From contig NZ_JAGIXS010000007.1 in NCBI RefSeq assembly GCF_030014915.1, forward strand, positions 62,001 through 126,000: a stretch of 64,000 nucleotides of DNA, written 5' to 3'. Shown here piece after piece: positions 53,971 to 63,011 of the stretch. Numbering within the stretch: position 1 is the stretch's first letter; every line of letters starts with the position of its first letter. The notes beneath the pieces are model-generated. The model saw only the letters and a list, made by a program, of their open reading frames with translations, was not told the origin of the DNA and did not search any database. This stretch comes from Pelomonas sp. V22 (lineage in GTDB: Bacteria > Pseudomonadota > Gammaproteobacteria > Burkholderiales > Burkholderiaceae_C). The position numbers and the translations under genes are program-made.

Positions 53971-56013
53971 TCAGAGCCCGCGCTTGGCCTGGGTCAGCAA
54001 AGTGCTGACCTCGGTGGAGATGCGCGCGAAGGCCGAGCCGCCGCCGATCAGGCGCTCCGCCTGCTCGTACTGGCCGCCGTTGATGCTGCGGGCCACGCCA
54101 CCGGCGGTCTGGTGGAACTGCGCATGCTTGTCGACCAGGGCCACGAAGGTCGGCCGGCCGCCCCAGCGCTTGCCGCCTTCGCCATGCAGCCAGCGGCCGA
54201 GCGGGCATTGGTCGTCGCGGCAGATGGTGTCGGCATCGAGCCGGCTGCGCTCGGCGATGGCCTGGCGCAGCTTGACCTTCCACTGCCGGTGCGCCTCGAT
54301 CGCGCCGTCGAAATCGAAGTCGGCCGGGTCAACCACCGCTTCTTCGAGCGCCAGGCCCTGCGGCAGCACGAAGCGCGCGACCTCGGCGGCCAGACCATCG
54401 GCCTGCAGCTTCATGGAGGCCGCTGCGGCTGCAGTCTCTTCGACGAGGGCGGCGTTCTGCTGGGTCGCGCGGTCCAGCTCCTGCACGGCCTGGCCGATCT
54501 GCGCGATGCCCAGTGCCTGTTCACGGGCGCCGGTGGCCACCTCGCCGAGCAGGCTGTCGACGCGGCCCGAGCCGTTGACGATGTGCTCGATCGTCTCGCC
54601 TGCGCGGCGCACGATCTGGGTGCCGGTCTCGACCTGCTCCACGCTGCTGCCGATCAGGGTCTTGATTTCCTTGGCCGCTTCGGCGCTGCGCTGGGCCAGC
54701 ATGCGCACTTCGCTGGCCACCACGGCGAAGCCGCGTCCCTGCTCGCCGGCGCGCGCCGCCTCGACCGCCGCGTTCAGCGCCAGGATGTTGGTCTGGAAGG
54801 CAATGCCGTCGATGGTGCCGATGATGTCGGAGATGCGGGCCGAGGCACTGCGTATGCCTTCCATGGTCTGCACCACTTCGTGCATCACGCGGCCGCCGTC
54901 GGCCGCGGTCTGGGCGTTCTGGCGCGCCAGGGTCGATGCCTCGGCCGTGTGTTCGGCGCTGCTTTTCACGGTGGACGAGATTTCCTCCATCGACGAGGCT
55001 GACTCTTCCAGATTGGCGGCAGCCTGTTCGGTGCGGGCCGAGAGGTCCAGCGCGCCGCTGGCGATCTCGTCGCTGGAATAGACGATCTGGTCGCTGGAGG
55101 CGCGCACGCGCAGCACCATCTGACGCAAGGACTCCTGCATCTCAGACAGGTCCCGCATCAACTGGGCCGCCTCGTCGCGGCCCCAGGGCGCGGGCGAGGT
55201 GGTCAGGTCGCCGTCGGTCATGGCGCGCAGGTGGCGGCGGGTTTCGTTGATACCGCCTTCCATCACGCGGTAGAAGCACAGGAACAGGTAGCCGGTCAGC
55301 AGCAGCGTGGCCACGACGACGCCGGCCACCTTGATGACATGGGTCCGCTCCATGGCCTTGATGTCGTCGATGTAGATGCCCGACCCGATCACCCAGCCCC
55401 AGGGTTCGAAGCCCATCACATAGGAGATCTTGTCGACCGGCTTCTCATTGCCGGGCTTGGGCCACTGGTAGGCGACAAAGCCCTGGCCGTTCTTGCGGAC
55501 CTCGTCGACGAAGGCCTTGAACAAGGCCAGGCCGTTCGGGTCCTTGAAGTCGCTGACGTCTTTGCCGTCCAGGGCCGGCTTGATCGGATGCATGACCACG
55601 CGGGGCTGCATGTCGTTGATCCAGAAGTACTCCGCGCCTTCGTAGCGCAGCTTGCTGACCGCTTCGCGCGCCTGGGCCTGCGCCTGCTCGCGCGGCAGGC
55701 CGCCGGCCTCCAGCCCGTGGGCCCACTTGAGGATGCCGTGCGCCACCTCCACGTGCTGGCGGGTCGCGTCGCGGCGCGCGTCAAGCAGTGCGGCGTCGGC
55801 GCCTATCACCAGCCAGCTGATCAGCCCCAGCATCGGCAGCATGAAGGCCAGCGAGATCAGCAGGGCCTTGCTGCCAAAACGCAGCTGGCGGAACAGGCGC
55901 ACGCCCGGCGCCCAGAGGCCGTGGTACGCGAAGAAGCCATGGTCGGCGGAGCTGCGGGCCCGCTCGGCCTGTGGGCGCGATTGTGAATGGGGCGAATAGG
56001 TACTGCTCGACAT
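53971..56013 (-). CDS. Methyl-accepting chemotaxis protein with sCache sensor and C-terminal CZB domain
   Basis: 680 residues. N-terminal cytoplasmic tail, TM1, a single-Cache-type periplasmic domain (YFWINDMQPRVVMHPIKP...GSGIYIDD), TM2, HAMP, MCP signalling domain with [20 protein letters not shown], and a final CZB zinc-binding domain (CRDDQCPLGRWLHGEGG, FVALVDKHAQFHQ), which binds zinc and can report oxidants. The ATG at 56013 follows AGGAGA. No che genes are adjacent. Confidence 0.9.
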   Translation of the reverse strand: MSSSTYSPHSQSRPQAERARSSADHGFFAYHGLWAPGVRLFRQLRFGSKALLISLAFMLPMLGLISWLVIGADAALLDARRDATRQHVEVAHGILKWAHGLEAGGLPREQAQAQAREAVSKLRYEGAEYFWINDMQPRVVMHPIKPALDGKDVSDFKDPNGLALFKAFVDEVRKNGQGFVAYQWPKPGNEKPVDKISYVMGFEPWGWVIGSGIYIDDIKAMERTHVIKVAGVVVATLLLTGYLFLCFYRVMEGGINETRRHLRAMTDGDLTTSPAPWGRDEAAQLMRDLSEMQESLRQMVLRVRASSDQIVYSSDEIASGALDLSARTEQAAANLEESASSMEEISSTVKSSAEHTAEASTLARQNAQTAADGGRVMHEVVQTMEGIRSASARISDIIGTIDGIAFQTNILALNAAVEAARAGEQGRGFAVVASEVRMLAQRSAEAAKEIKTLIGSSVEQVETGTQIVRRAGETIEHIVNGSGRVDSLLGEVATGAREQALGIAQIGQAVQELDRATQQNAALVEETAAAAASMKLQADGLAAEVARFVLPQGLALEEAVVDPADFDFDGAIEAHRQWKVKLRQAIAERSRLDADTICRDDQCPLGRWLHGEGGKRWGGRPTFVALVDKHAQFHQTAGGVARSINGGQYEQAERLIGGGSAFARISTEVSTLLTQAKRGL

Positions 56014-56184
56014 CGATCTTGTCTCCTGGGTGACAACGCCTCGCCTCACCGGTGTCGGAGGTGGGCAGGTCTGAAGCGGCGAGCATAGTGGGGTGCACTG
56101 ACGCTGGTCTTGCGAGTTGTCAACGCAGAGACAGCGCCGCTGTCGGTAGGCAGGAAAATGCGGCAGTCTTCACAGGAGTCCGCC

Positions 56185-56601
56185 ATGCCGCCTGACGCCA
56201 AGCAGTTCAATCAAGTCGGTGCTGGGAACCTGCCCGGCCATCTGGGCATCACCATCCTGGCGGTCGCGCCGGGCGAGATCCGCGCCGAGATGGTGGTGCG
56301 CAAGGAACTGATGGCACCCAACGGATTTCTGCACGCCGGCTCGGTCGTGACACTGGCCGACACGGCCTCGGGCTATGGCGTGATGGCCAACCTGCCCGAG
56401 GGTGCGAACAGCTTCACCACCATCGAGCTGAAGTCCAACTTCTTCAGCACGGCCCGAGAGGGCACGGTGGACTGCACGGCCACGGCCGTGCACCTGGGGC
56501 GCACCACCCAGGTCTGGGATGCCAAGGTCACGCACCGCGAGAGCGGCAAGACCATGGCCTTGTTCCGCTGCACGCAGATGATTCTCTACCTGAAGACCTA
56601 G
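56185..56601 (+). CDS. PaaI-type hotdog-fold thioesterase
   Basis: 138 residues. Hotdog fold with LMAPNGFLHAGSVVTLADTASGYG, the acyl-CoA thioesterase active-site segment of the PaaI/4HBT group. Probably hydrolyses aromatic or short acyl-CoA. AGGAG 6 bases before ATG at 56185; upstream in-frame ATGs lack support. Its stop shares CTAG with the convergent GMC oxidoreductase stop. Confidence 0.87.
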   Translation: MPPDAKQFNQVGAGNLPGHLGITILAVAPGEIRAEMVVRKELMAPNGFLHAGSVVTLADTASGYGVMANLPEGANSFTTIELKSNFFSTAREGTVDCTATAVHLGRTTQVWDAKVTHRESGKTMALFRCTQMILYLKT

Positions 56602-58202
56602 GCCAGCGCTTCCGCCTTGCCGCCGAGGCGCGTGATCAGGCCTTGGGCCAGACGGTTGGCGAGGCTGTAGACCGAGAGCTGCGGATTGGCGCCAATGCTG
56701 GTGGGGAACAGCGAGCCGTCGTGCACCGAGAGGTTGCTGATCTGCCAGTGCTGGCCGTCGGGCCGCACCACGCCGCGCGCCGCATCGGCCGCCATCGTGC
56801 AGCCGCCCATCACATGGGCGCTGCCCACGGTCGTGATGAAGGGCTTCAAGTCCAGCTTGGCGATGCCGGCCTTGGCCTCGGCGAGGCTCTGGTAGTCGGC
56901 GGCCAGCTCGTGCACCGGGCGCACGCTCTTCGCGCCGGCGGCGAACTGGATCTCGGCCATCGAGACATAGGCGCGGCGCACCCCGTCGAACAGGTAGTCA
57001 TTGAGCGCGTAGTCCAGCTGCGGCGAGCCATCGCCACGCAGCTTGACCTGGCCGCCTACGGACTGCGCATGGAAGCCGTCGCGCAAGAGGGCAATCATCA
57101 CCTGGGTGTTCGGGAACTGCCTGACCCGCTCGGCCATTGCCGGCCCGAAGCCGCCGAGGTTGGTGGCGGCAAAGGCCGGATGCACGGGCGCCACTTCCAG
57201 CTTGTAGCCCATGGGCCCGTCGACCGGACCCTGGTGCAGGAAATGGTCCGAGAAGATCGACAGCGGTGCGCCGGCCCAGCCCTCGACCGGCTCGGCCATC
57301 ACGGCGCCGCTGGCCACCGTGGGATGCAGGAAGGTTCGCTTGCCCAGCAGACTGTGCGGATCGGGCGCCTGCGAGCGCAGCAGCAGGGCGGGTGAGTTGA
57401 TCGCTCCGCCGGCCACCACATAGTGCTTGGCGCGCACGCGCACAGTCGCACCGGTGGCGCTGCCATCCAGCGCAATCGGCTGGCACAGCAGGGCCTCGAT
57501 GCGGCCGTCCTTGATCAGCAATTGCTCGGCGCGTGTCTGCACCGCCAGCTGAGCGCCATGGTCCAGCGCTGCCGGAATGGTGGTGACCAGCATCGACTGC
57601 TTGGCATTGGTCGGGCAGCCCATGCCGCAGGAGCCGAGGTTCCAGCAGCCCTTGACGTTGCGCTGCACGACGAAGGCGGGCAGGCCCAGCTTGTCGGCGC
57701 CGCGCTTGAGCACGCTGTTGTTCTGGTTGGGTTCTGCCGCCCAGGGCGCGATGTTGAGCCGGCGCTCCACCTGCTCGAACCACGGCAGCATCTGCGACTC
57801 GGTGAAGTCGCTGAGGCCGAACTGCGCTGCCCAGGTCTCCAGCGCATCTTTGGGCGTGCGGAAGCAGCCGGTCCAGTTGACCGTGGTGGAGCCGCCCACG
57901 CAACGGCCCTGCAGGATGTTCATCGCCTGGTCCAGCGTCTTGCGGCCGGCGCCTTCCTGGTACAGCGTCGGGTAGGACAGCTCCTCGCGCTGCGGCTTGA
58001 AGTCGGTGCTGGAGCGCAGCGGCCCTTCCTCGACGATCAGCAGCTTCATCCCGGCGCGCGCCATCAGCTCGGCCGTGATGCCGGCGCCGGCACCGCTGCC
58101 GACGATGACCACGTCGCAGTCGATCTGCGCGGGCAGCGGCACGTGGCCGCCGCCCATCACCTTCCAGCCGCGGGCCAGGCCTTCTTTGATCGGGTCATTC
58201 AT
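56598..58202 (-). CDS. GMC-family FAD oxidoreductase
   Basis: 534 residues. FAD-binding Rossmann motif VVIVGSGAGAGITAE (GSGAGA, 35-40), GRCVGGSTTVNW, and a C-terminal GANPQLSVYSLANRLA typical of glucose-methanol-choline oxidoreductases. Oxidises an alcohol, probably a primary one. Overlaps the Tat-signal gene by 4 bases, which in turn overlaps the aldehyde dehydrogenase gene, so alcohol to aldehyde to acid is a reasonable pathway. Confidence 0.87.
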   Translation of the reverse strand: MNDPIKEGLARGWKVMGGGHVPLPAQIDCDVVIVGSGAGAGITAELMARAGMKLLIVEEGPLRSSTDFKPQREELSYPTLYQEGAGRKTLDQAMNILQGRCVGGSTTVNWTGCFRTPKDALETWAAQFGLSDFTESQMLPWFEQVERRLNIAPWAAEPNQNNSVLKRGADKLGLPAFVVQRNVKGCWNLGSCGMGCPTNAKQSMLVTTIPAALDHGAQLAVQTRAEQLLIKDGRIEALLCQPIALDGSATGATVRVRAKHYVVAGGAINSPALLLRSQAPDPHSLLGKRTFLHPTVASGAVMAEPVEGWAGAPLSIFSDHFLHQGPVDGPMGYKLEVAPVHPAFAATNLGGFGPAMAERVRQFPNTQVMIALLRDGFHAQSVGGQVKLRGDGSPQLDYALNDYLFDGVRRAYVSMAEIQFAAGAKSVRPVHELAADYQSLAEAKAGIAKLDLKPFITTVGSAHVMGGCTMAADAARGVVRPDGQHWQISNLSVHDGSLFPTSIGANPQLSVYSLANRLAQGLITRLGGKAEALA

Positions 58203-58708
58203 GGAATTTCTCTCGGTCCGGGGTAGCCGACGGCAGACCAATGCGCCGGGTCGGTGAAGAAGGCCACGCTGCAGAGGTCGCGCAGCGCGTGGTAGATCTG
58301 CTGGCGGGTGTTGCTGCCGGAGAGGCGCAGGCCTTCCAGCACGGCCGCCAGTTCGGCCGTGGGCACGGTCGCCCAGTCGCTCTTCAGGCCGATCAACGCA
58401 TAGCGGCCGGCAGCGGTGTCGAGCAAGCCCAGCACCTGCGACAGCTCGGCGCGCACGGCGGCCGGGAAGACGGCGATGCTGGCGTCCAGGCGGTCGAGCA
58501 GGGACTGGATGCCGGCTGCATCCTTCGCGTCCAGCAGGCCGCCATCGAAGACCGCGCGGGCCACGGCCGCGAAGATCTGGCGAGCGCCGGGCGAGAGCTT
58601 CTTGCCGTCCTCGACCAGGCCCGGCTTCAGCAAGGCGACACCGGTGCCGGCCACGCCGATCACGACGGCGGCGCCAATGCCGAGCTTCAGGAGTGAACGT
58701 CTTTTCAT
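58199..58708 (-). CDS. Tat-signal small subunit of the GMC dehydrogenase module
   Basis: 169 residues. N-terminus MKRRSLLKLGIGAAVVIG is a twin-arginine signal, so it is exported folded, perhaps carrying a partner. The rest is helical, resembling the small (subunit-3-like) proteins that accompany gluconate or related GMC dehydrogenases; the match is loose. It lies between and overlaps both enzyme genes, supporting a complex. Confidence 0.7.
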   Translation of the reverse strand: MKRRSLLKLGIGAAVVIGVAGTGVALLKPGLVEDGKKLSPGARQIFAAVARAVFDGGLLDAKDAAGIQSLLDRLDASIAVFPAAVRAELSQVLGLLDTAAGRYALIGLKSDWATVPTAELAAVLEGLRLSGSNTRQQIYHALRDLCSVAFFTDPAHWSAVGYPGPREIP

Positions 58709-60114
58709 GGGAGCTTCTTCAGCAGGCCGAGCAGGCGCTCGAAGGTGGCGCCATAGGGCGGGAACAGCAGCTTGGTGCCGGCGAAGCGGGCCTGGCGAAA
58801 CACCGGCTTGAGCTTGCTGAAGGTGCGGAAACCCCATTCGCCATGGCAGGCGCCGATGCCGCTCGCGCCCACGCCGCCGAAGGGCTGGTCTTCCTGGCCG
58901 AGGTGGAAGATGCAGTCGTTGATCGTCACGCCGCCGGCATGGGTGTGGGCCAGCACCTGCTGCTGCGAGGCCTTGTCGCTGCCGAACCAGTACAGCGCCA
59001 GCGGGCGCTCGCCCTGGTTCACGTAGGCGATGGCCTGGTCCAGCGTGTCGTAGGCCACCACCGGCAGCAGCGGGCCGAAGATTTCCTCACGCATGATCGC
59101 CATCTCGGCATTCACGTCCAGCACGAGGGTGGGCACGATCTTGCGGCTTTGCGGCTGCTCTTCGTGGCTCTGCAGCAGGCGGGCGCCGTGCGCCTTGGCG
59201 TCCTCCAGCAGCGCGTGCAGGCGCGCATGGTGGCGCGGCGAGACGATGCCGGTGTAGTCGGGGTTGGCATCGAGCGTCGGGTACATCTTGCGCATCGAAG
59301 CCAGGATGGCCGCTGTCAGCGGCTCCACCAGGCTGCGCGGCACCAGCAGGTAGTCGGGCGCCACGCAGGTCTGGCCCGCATTGAGCAGCTTGCCGAAGGC
59401 CAGGCGTTCGGCGGTGAGGGCGATGTCGGCGCTCTTGTCGATCACGGCGGGCGACTTGCCGCCCAGCTCCAGCGTCACCGGCGTGAGCTGCCTGGCGGCG
59501 GCTTGCGCCACCAGGCGACCCACCTGGGTGGAGCCGGTGAAGAACAGATGGTCGAAGGGCAGCTCGGTGAAGGCACGGCCGACCTCGGCGTCGCCGGTCA
59601 CGACCGTCATCTCCTCGGGCGAGAAATGCTCGGCCACCATCCTGGCCATCAGCGCCGAGGTCTCGGGCGTCAGCTCCGAGGGCTTGATCATCACGCGGTT
59701 GCCGGCGGCCAGGGCCGACAGCGCCGGGTTCATCGCCAGGTAGTACGGGTAGTTCCAGGGCGCGACGATGCCCACCACGCCCAGCGGCTGCGGCAGCAGG
59801 CGGTTGCTGGCCGGCAAGTACATCAGCGAGGTGGAGACGCGTTTCTCCGCCATCCAGCCGCGCAGGTGCTTGAGCGCGTGGCGGGCGCCCGCGCCGACGG
59901 TGAACACGTCGGTCAGCAGGCTTTCCTGCCGCGCCCGGTGGCCGAAGTCGCGCGACATCGCCGCTGCCAGCGCCTCGGCGTTCTGCTCGGTCATCGCGAT
60001 CAGACGCCGCAACCGGTCGCGGCGCACCGCGTAGCTCGGCATGCGCTCGGCATTGAAAGCCAGGCGCTGCTGCTCCAGCCTCAGGTGCAGCCGCTCATGC
60101 AGCGATTGGTCCAT
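58705..60114 (-). CDS. Coniferyl-aldehyde-dehydrogenase-like NAD(P)+ aldehyde dehydrogenase
   Basis: 469 residues, normal for the short coniferyl aldehyde dehydrogenase group of the ALDH superfamily. VAPWNYPYYLAMNPALSAL, LFFTGSTQVG, catalytic Glu in TLELGGKSP and nucleophile Cys250 in NAGQTCVAP are present. Oxidises an aromatic or aliphatic aldehyde to the acid. First gene of a three-gene overlapping operon with the Tat protein and the GMC oxidoreductase. Confidence 0.88.
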   Translation of the reverse strand: MDQSLHERLHLRLEQQRLAFNAERMPSYAVRRDRLRRLIAMTEQNAEALAAAMSRDFGHRARQESLLTDVFTVGAGARHALKHLRGWMAEKRVSTSLMYLPASNRLLPQPLGVVGIVAPWNYPYYLAMNPALSALAAGNRVMIKPSELTPETSALMARMVAEHFSPEEMTVVTGDAEVGRAFTELPFDHLFFTGSTQVGRLVAQAAARQLTPVTLELGGKSPAVIDKSADIALTAERLAFGKLLNAGQTCVAPDYLLVPRSLVEPLTAAILASMRKMYPTLDANPDYTGIVSPRHHARLHALLEDAKAHGARLLQSHEEQPQSRKIVPTLVLDVNAEMAIMREEIFGPLLPVVAYDTLDQAIAYVNQGERPLALYWFGSDKASQQQVLAHTHAGGVTINDCIFHLGQEDQPFGGVGASGIGACHGEWGFRTFSKLKPVFRQARFAGTKLLFPPYGATFERLLGLLKKLP

Positions 60115-60227
60115 CTTGCTTGTCTCCGTGGTTTGCCATCGAGGCTAACCGCAAGAGAGGGCCGGGCCAACGGTGTTGGCCCTGGGCTAGAGGATGGCGT
60201 CTAGGAGTGACTGTCGCCTTGGCGACT

Positions 60228-61154
60228 TCAGCGCTTGCCGCCCTGACCACCCTGGTAGCCACTGTCCCGCAGGATCTGGGCCGGGTCGGCCATCTCGAGC
60301 AAGATCTGCAGCGCTGCGGTCTTGTCGGTGGCCCGGGCGTAGTAGGCCTCGCAGATGCGCTTGCCCAGCCAGTAGCCGAGGTCGGCCGGCTCGCCAGCGG
60401 CGCGCGGCGTGTTGTTGTTGTACATCCAGTTGCGCAATTGCTTGTCGCCGTGCTTGAAGTCGGCCTGCGCCTTCTCCCACAGCTCGTGTTCGCGGGCCAG
60501 GCCGTAGGCGCTGCGCTCGGCGTCGGATGCGGCCTGCTCGCCCATGGCCATCGTCATGGCGAAGTCGGCAAAGCCTTCCACCAGCATCGCCTGCAAGAGG
60601 TCGCCGGTGGGCGAGGCCTTCATGCTGCGGTTCTGGTAGACGTGCGTCACCTCATGGGCCACGAACTCGGTGATGATGCGCGTGGCCTCAAGCTCGGTAT
60701 TGGCAGAACGGCACAGCACTTCCAGGCCCAGCATCAAGGCCTTGCTGCTCGCAGTGCCGCCTGAATTGCCGCCGCCGAACAGCATGTAGACGGGCGCCGT
60801 GTCCGTGCGGCCCAGCAGGGCCTGGACCTTGGCGATGGTCTGCTCGGCTTGCGGCTGCAGCTTGCGCGCGGCCGGCAGGCACAGCTCGATCCCCTTGCGG
60901 TAGTCGGCCTGCAGCGTGGCGACGCGCTCGGCCAGGTTGTCCGCGCTCTTGATCCTGTACTTGATGAAGCCGGCCACGCCTTCGCTGCCGGGCTTCAGGT
61001 ACAGCTCATCGAGCTGGGCGGCGCTGGGCGTGGGCGTGCTCGCGAACAGCTTGGCGAAACGCTCTGCGTCTTCCAGGCGGACGCTGGCTTGTGCATGCAC
61101 GACACCGCTGGCCGCCAGGGTGCAGGCGCCCATTGCCTTGAGAACGCGGCGCAC
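60228..61154 (-). CDS. Secreted HExxH zinc protease (DUF2268-like)
   Basis: 308 residues with a signal peptide (about 1-22, ending VVHA). Zinc motif VAHEVTH (His167, Glu168, His171) and a downstream EGFADF that can supply the third ligand. Reads like a predicted secreted zinc-dependent protease; substrate unknown. GTG at 61154, 4 bases after the purH stop, gives a complete signal peptide; an ATG at 61133 would shorten it. Confidence 0.75.
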   Translation of the reverse strand: MRRVLKAMGACTLAASGVVHAQASVRLEDAERFAKLFASTPTPSAAQLDELYLKPGSEGVAGFIKYRIKSADNLAERVATLQADYRKGIELCLPAARKLQPQAEQTIAKVQALLGRTDTAPVYMLFGGGNSGGTASSKALMLGLEVLCRSANTELEATRIITEFVAHEVTHVYQNRSMKASPTGDLLQAMLVEGFADFAMTMAMGEQAASDAERSAYGLAREHELWEKAQADFKHGDKQLRNWMYNNNTPRAAGEPADLGYWLGKRICEAYYARATDKTAALQILLEMADPAQILRDSGYQGGQGGKR

Positions 61155-61157
61155 CGA

Positions 61158-62744
61158 TCAGTGACGGAAGTGCCGAACGCCCGTGAAGACCATGGCGATG
61201 CCGCGCTCGTTGGCGGCGGCGATCACCTCGTCGTCGCGCATCGAGCCGCCCGGCTGGATCACGCAGGAGGCGCCGGCATCGGCCAGCACGTCGAGGCCGT
61301 CGCGGAACGGGAAGAAGGCGTCCGAGGCCACGACCGAGCCCTTCAGCACGAGGCCGGCGTTCTCGGCCTTGATCGAGGCGATGCGGGCCGAGTCGATGCG
61401 GCTCATCTGGCCGGCGCCGACGCCCAGCGTCATGCCGCCGCCGCAGAAGACGATGGCATTGCTCTTGACGTATTGCGCCACGGTCCAGGCGAACATCAGG
61501 TCGTCCAGTTGCTGGGCCGAGGGCTGCAGCGTGGTGACGATCTTCAGGTCACTCTTCTTCAGGAAGTGGTTGTCGGCCGATTGCAGCAGCAGGCCCGAGC
61601 CGACGCGCTTGCTATCGCCCAGGTTGCGGCCCTGCAGCCAGGCCGTGTCGCCACCCGGCGGCAGCTCAATCTGCATCAGGCGCACATTGACCTTGGACTT
61701 GAAGGTTTCCAGTGCCTCGGCGCTGAAGCTCGGTGCCATCAGCACTTCGACGAACTGCTTGGACACGAGCTGCGCCGCTGCGCCATCGACCTCACGGTTG
61801 AAGGCAATGATGCCGCCGAAGGCGCTGGTCGGGTCGGTCTTGAAGGCCTTGCTGTAGGCCTCGGCTGCATTCGCCGCCACGGCCACGCCGCAGGGGTTGG
61901 CATGCTTGACGATGACGCAGGCCGGGGCGTCGAAGCTCTTCACGCATTCCCAGGCGGCATCGGCATCGGCGATGTTGTTGTACGAGAGTTCCTTGCCCTG
62001 CAATTGCTTGCCGGTGACCAGCGAGCCGGGGGCCGGATACAGGTCGCGGTACAGCGCGGCGCTCTGGTGCGAGTTCTCGCCGTAGCGCAGGTCCTGCACT
62101 TTGATGAAGCTGCTGTTCATCTGGCCGGGGTAGGCGGACTGGGTGCCGTCTTCCTGGTAGGCCGAGAGGTAGTTGCTGATCGCGGCGTCGTACTGGGCAA
62201 TGCGGTTGAAAGCGGCGACGGAAGCGGCGAAGCGGGTCTTGTCGCTGGTCTTGCCATCGGCCTTCAGCTCGGCGAGCACTTGCGCGTACTGCGAGGCGTC
62301 GGTCAGCACGGTCACGTCCTGCCAGTTCTTGGCGGCGCTGCGCACCATGGCCGGGCCGCCGATGTCGATGTTCTCGATGGCGTCAGCGAGGGTGCAGCCG
62401 GCCTTGGCGACCGTCGATTCAAACGGGTAGAGGTTGACGGCCAGGATGTCGATCATGGTGATGCCGTGCTTCTCGGCGGCCGCCATGTGCTCGGGGAAAT
62501 CGCGGCGGGCCAGCAGGCCGCCATGCACCATCGGGTGCAGGGTCTTGACGCGGCCGTCCAGCATCTCGGGGAAGCCGGTGTGGTCGGCCACCTCGGTCAC
62601 CGGCAGGCCGGCGTCGGCCAGCAGCTTGGCCGTGCCGCCGGTGGACAGCAGGCGCACGTTGAGCGCGTGCAGTTGCTTGGCGAAGTCGACGATGCCGGTC
62701 TTGTCAGAGACCGAGATCAGGGCGGTGAGTTGTCGTGCGGACAT
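61158..62744 (-). CDS. purH: Bifunctional AICAR formyltransferase/IMP cyclohydrolase PurH
   Basis: 528 residues from ATG 62744; a TTG at 62759 is also in frame. Last two steps of de novo IMP synthesis. N-terminal cyclohydrolase half: [42 protein letters not shown]-terminal transformylase half: [31 protein letters not shown]. Sits just downstream of fis, the common Burkholderiales order. Confidence 0.97.
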   Translation of the reverse strand: MSARQLTALISVSDKTGIVDFAKQLHALNVRLLSTGGTAKLLADAGLPVTEVADHTGFPEMLDGRVKTLHPMVHGGLLARRDFPEHMAAAEKHGITMIDILAVNLYPFESTVAKAGCTLADAIENIDIGGPAMVRSAAKNWQDVTVLTDASQYAQVLAELKADGKTSDKTRFAASVAAFNRIAQYDAAISNYLSAYQEDGTQSAYPGQMNSSFIKVQDLRYGENSHQSAALYRDLYPAPGSLVTGKQLQGKELSYNNIADADAAWECVKSFDAPACVIVKHANPCGVAVAANAAEAYSKAFKTDPTSAFGGIIAFNREVDGAAAQLVSKQFVEVLMAPSFSAEALETFKSKVNVRLMQIELPPGGDTAWLQGRNLGDSKRVGSGLLLQSADNHFLKKSDLKIVTTLQPSAQQLDDLMFAWTVAQYVKSNAIVFCGGGMTLGVGAGQMSRIDSARIASIKAENAGLVLKGSVVASDAFFPFRDGLDVLADAGASCVIQPGGSMRDDEVIAAANERGIAMVFTGVRHFRH

Positions 62745-62774
62745 GGCGTGGGCCTTCAAGTTTCAAAGAATTCT

Positions 62775-63011
62775 TCAGAGCAGCTGATGGTCAGCCAGCT
62801 TGCGTCGCAGGGTGTTGCGGTTGATGCCCAGCCATTCGGCGGCCTTGCTCTGGTTGCCCTGGGCTTGCGCCATCACGACCTCCAGCAGCGGGCGTTCCAC
62901 CACCTTGATCAGCATCTCGTGCATGGAGTGCGGCTCCTCGCCTTCGAGATCGCGGAAATAGGCTTCCAGGTTCTCGCGCACGCAGGCTTCTATGTGTTTT
63001 TGTTGGCTCAT
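62775..63011 (-). CDS. fis: DNA-binding protein Fis
   Basis: 78 residues. Small nucleoid protein with a C-terminal helix-turn-helix NQSKAAEWLGINRNTLRRKL; the N-terminal beta arm is short, as in betaproteobacterial Fis. Coupled to dusB by an ATGA overlap, the conserved dusB-fis arrangement, and followed 30 bases later by purH. Confidence 0.95.
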   Translation of the reverse strand: MSQQKHIEACVRENLEAYFRDLEGEEPHSMHEMLIKVVERPLLEVVMAQAQGNQSKAAEWLGINRNTLRRKLADHQLL

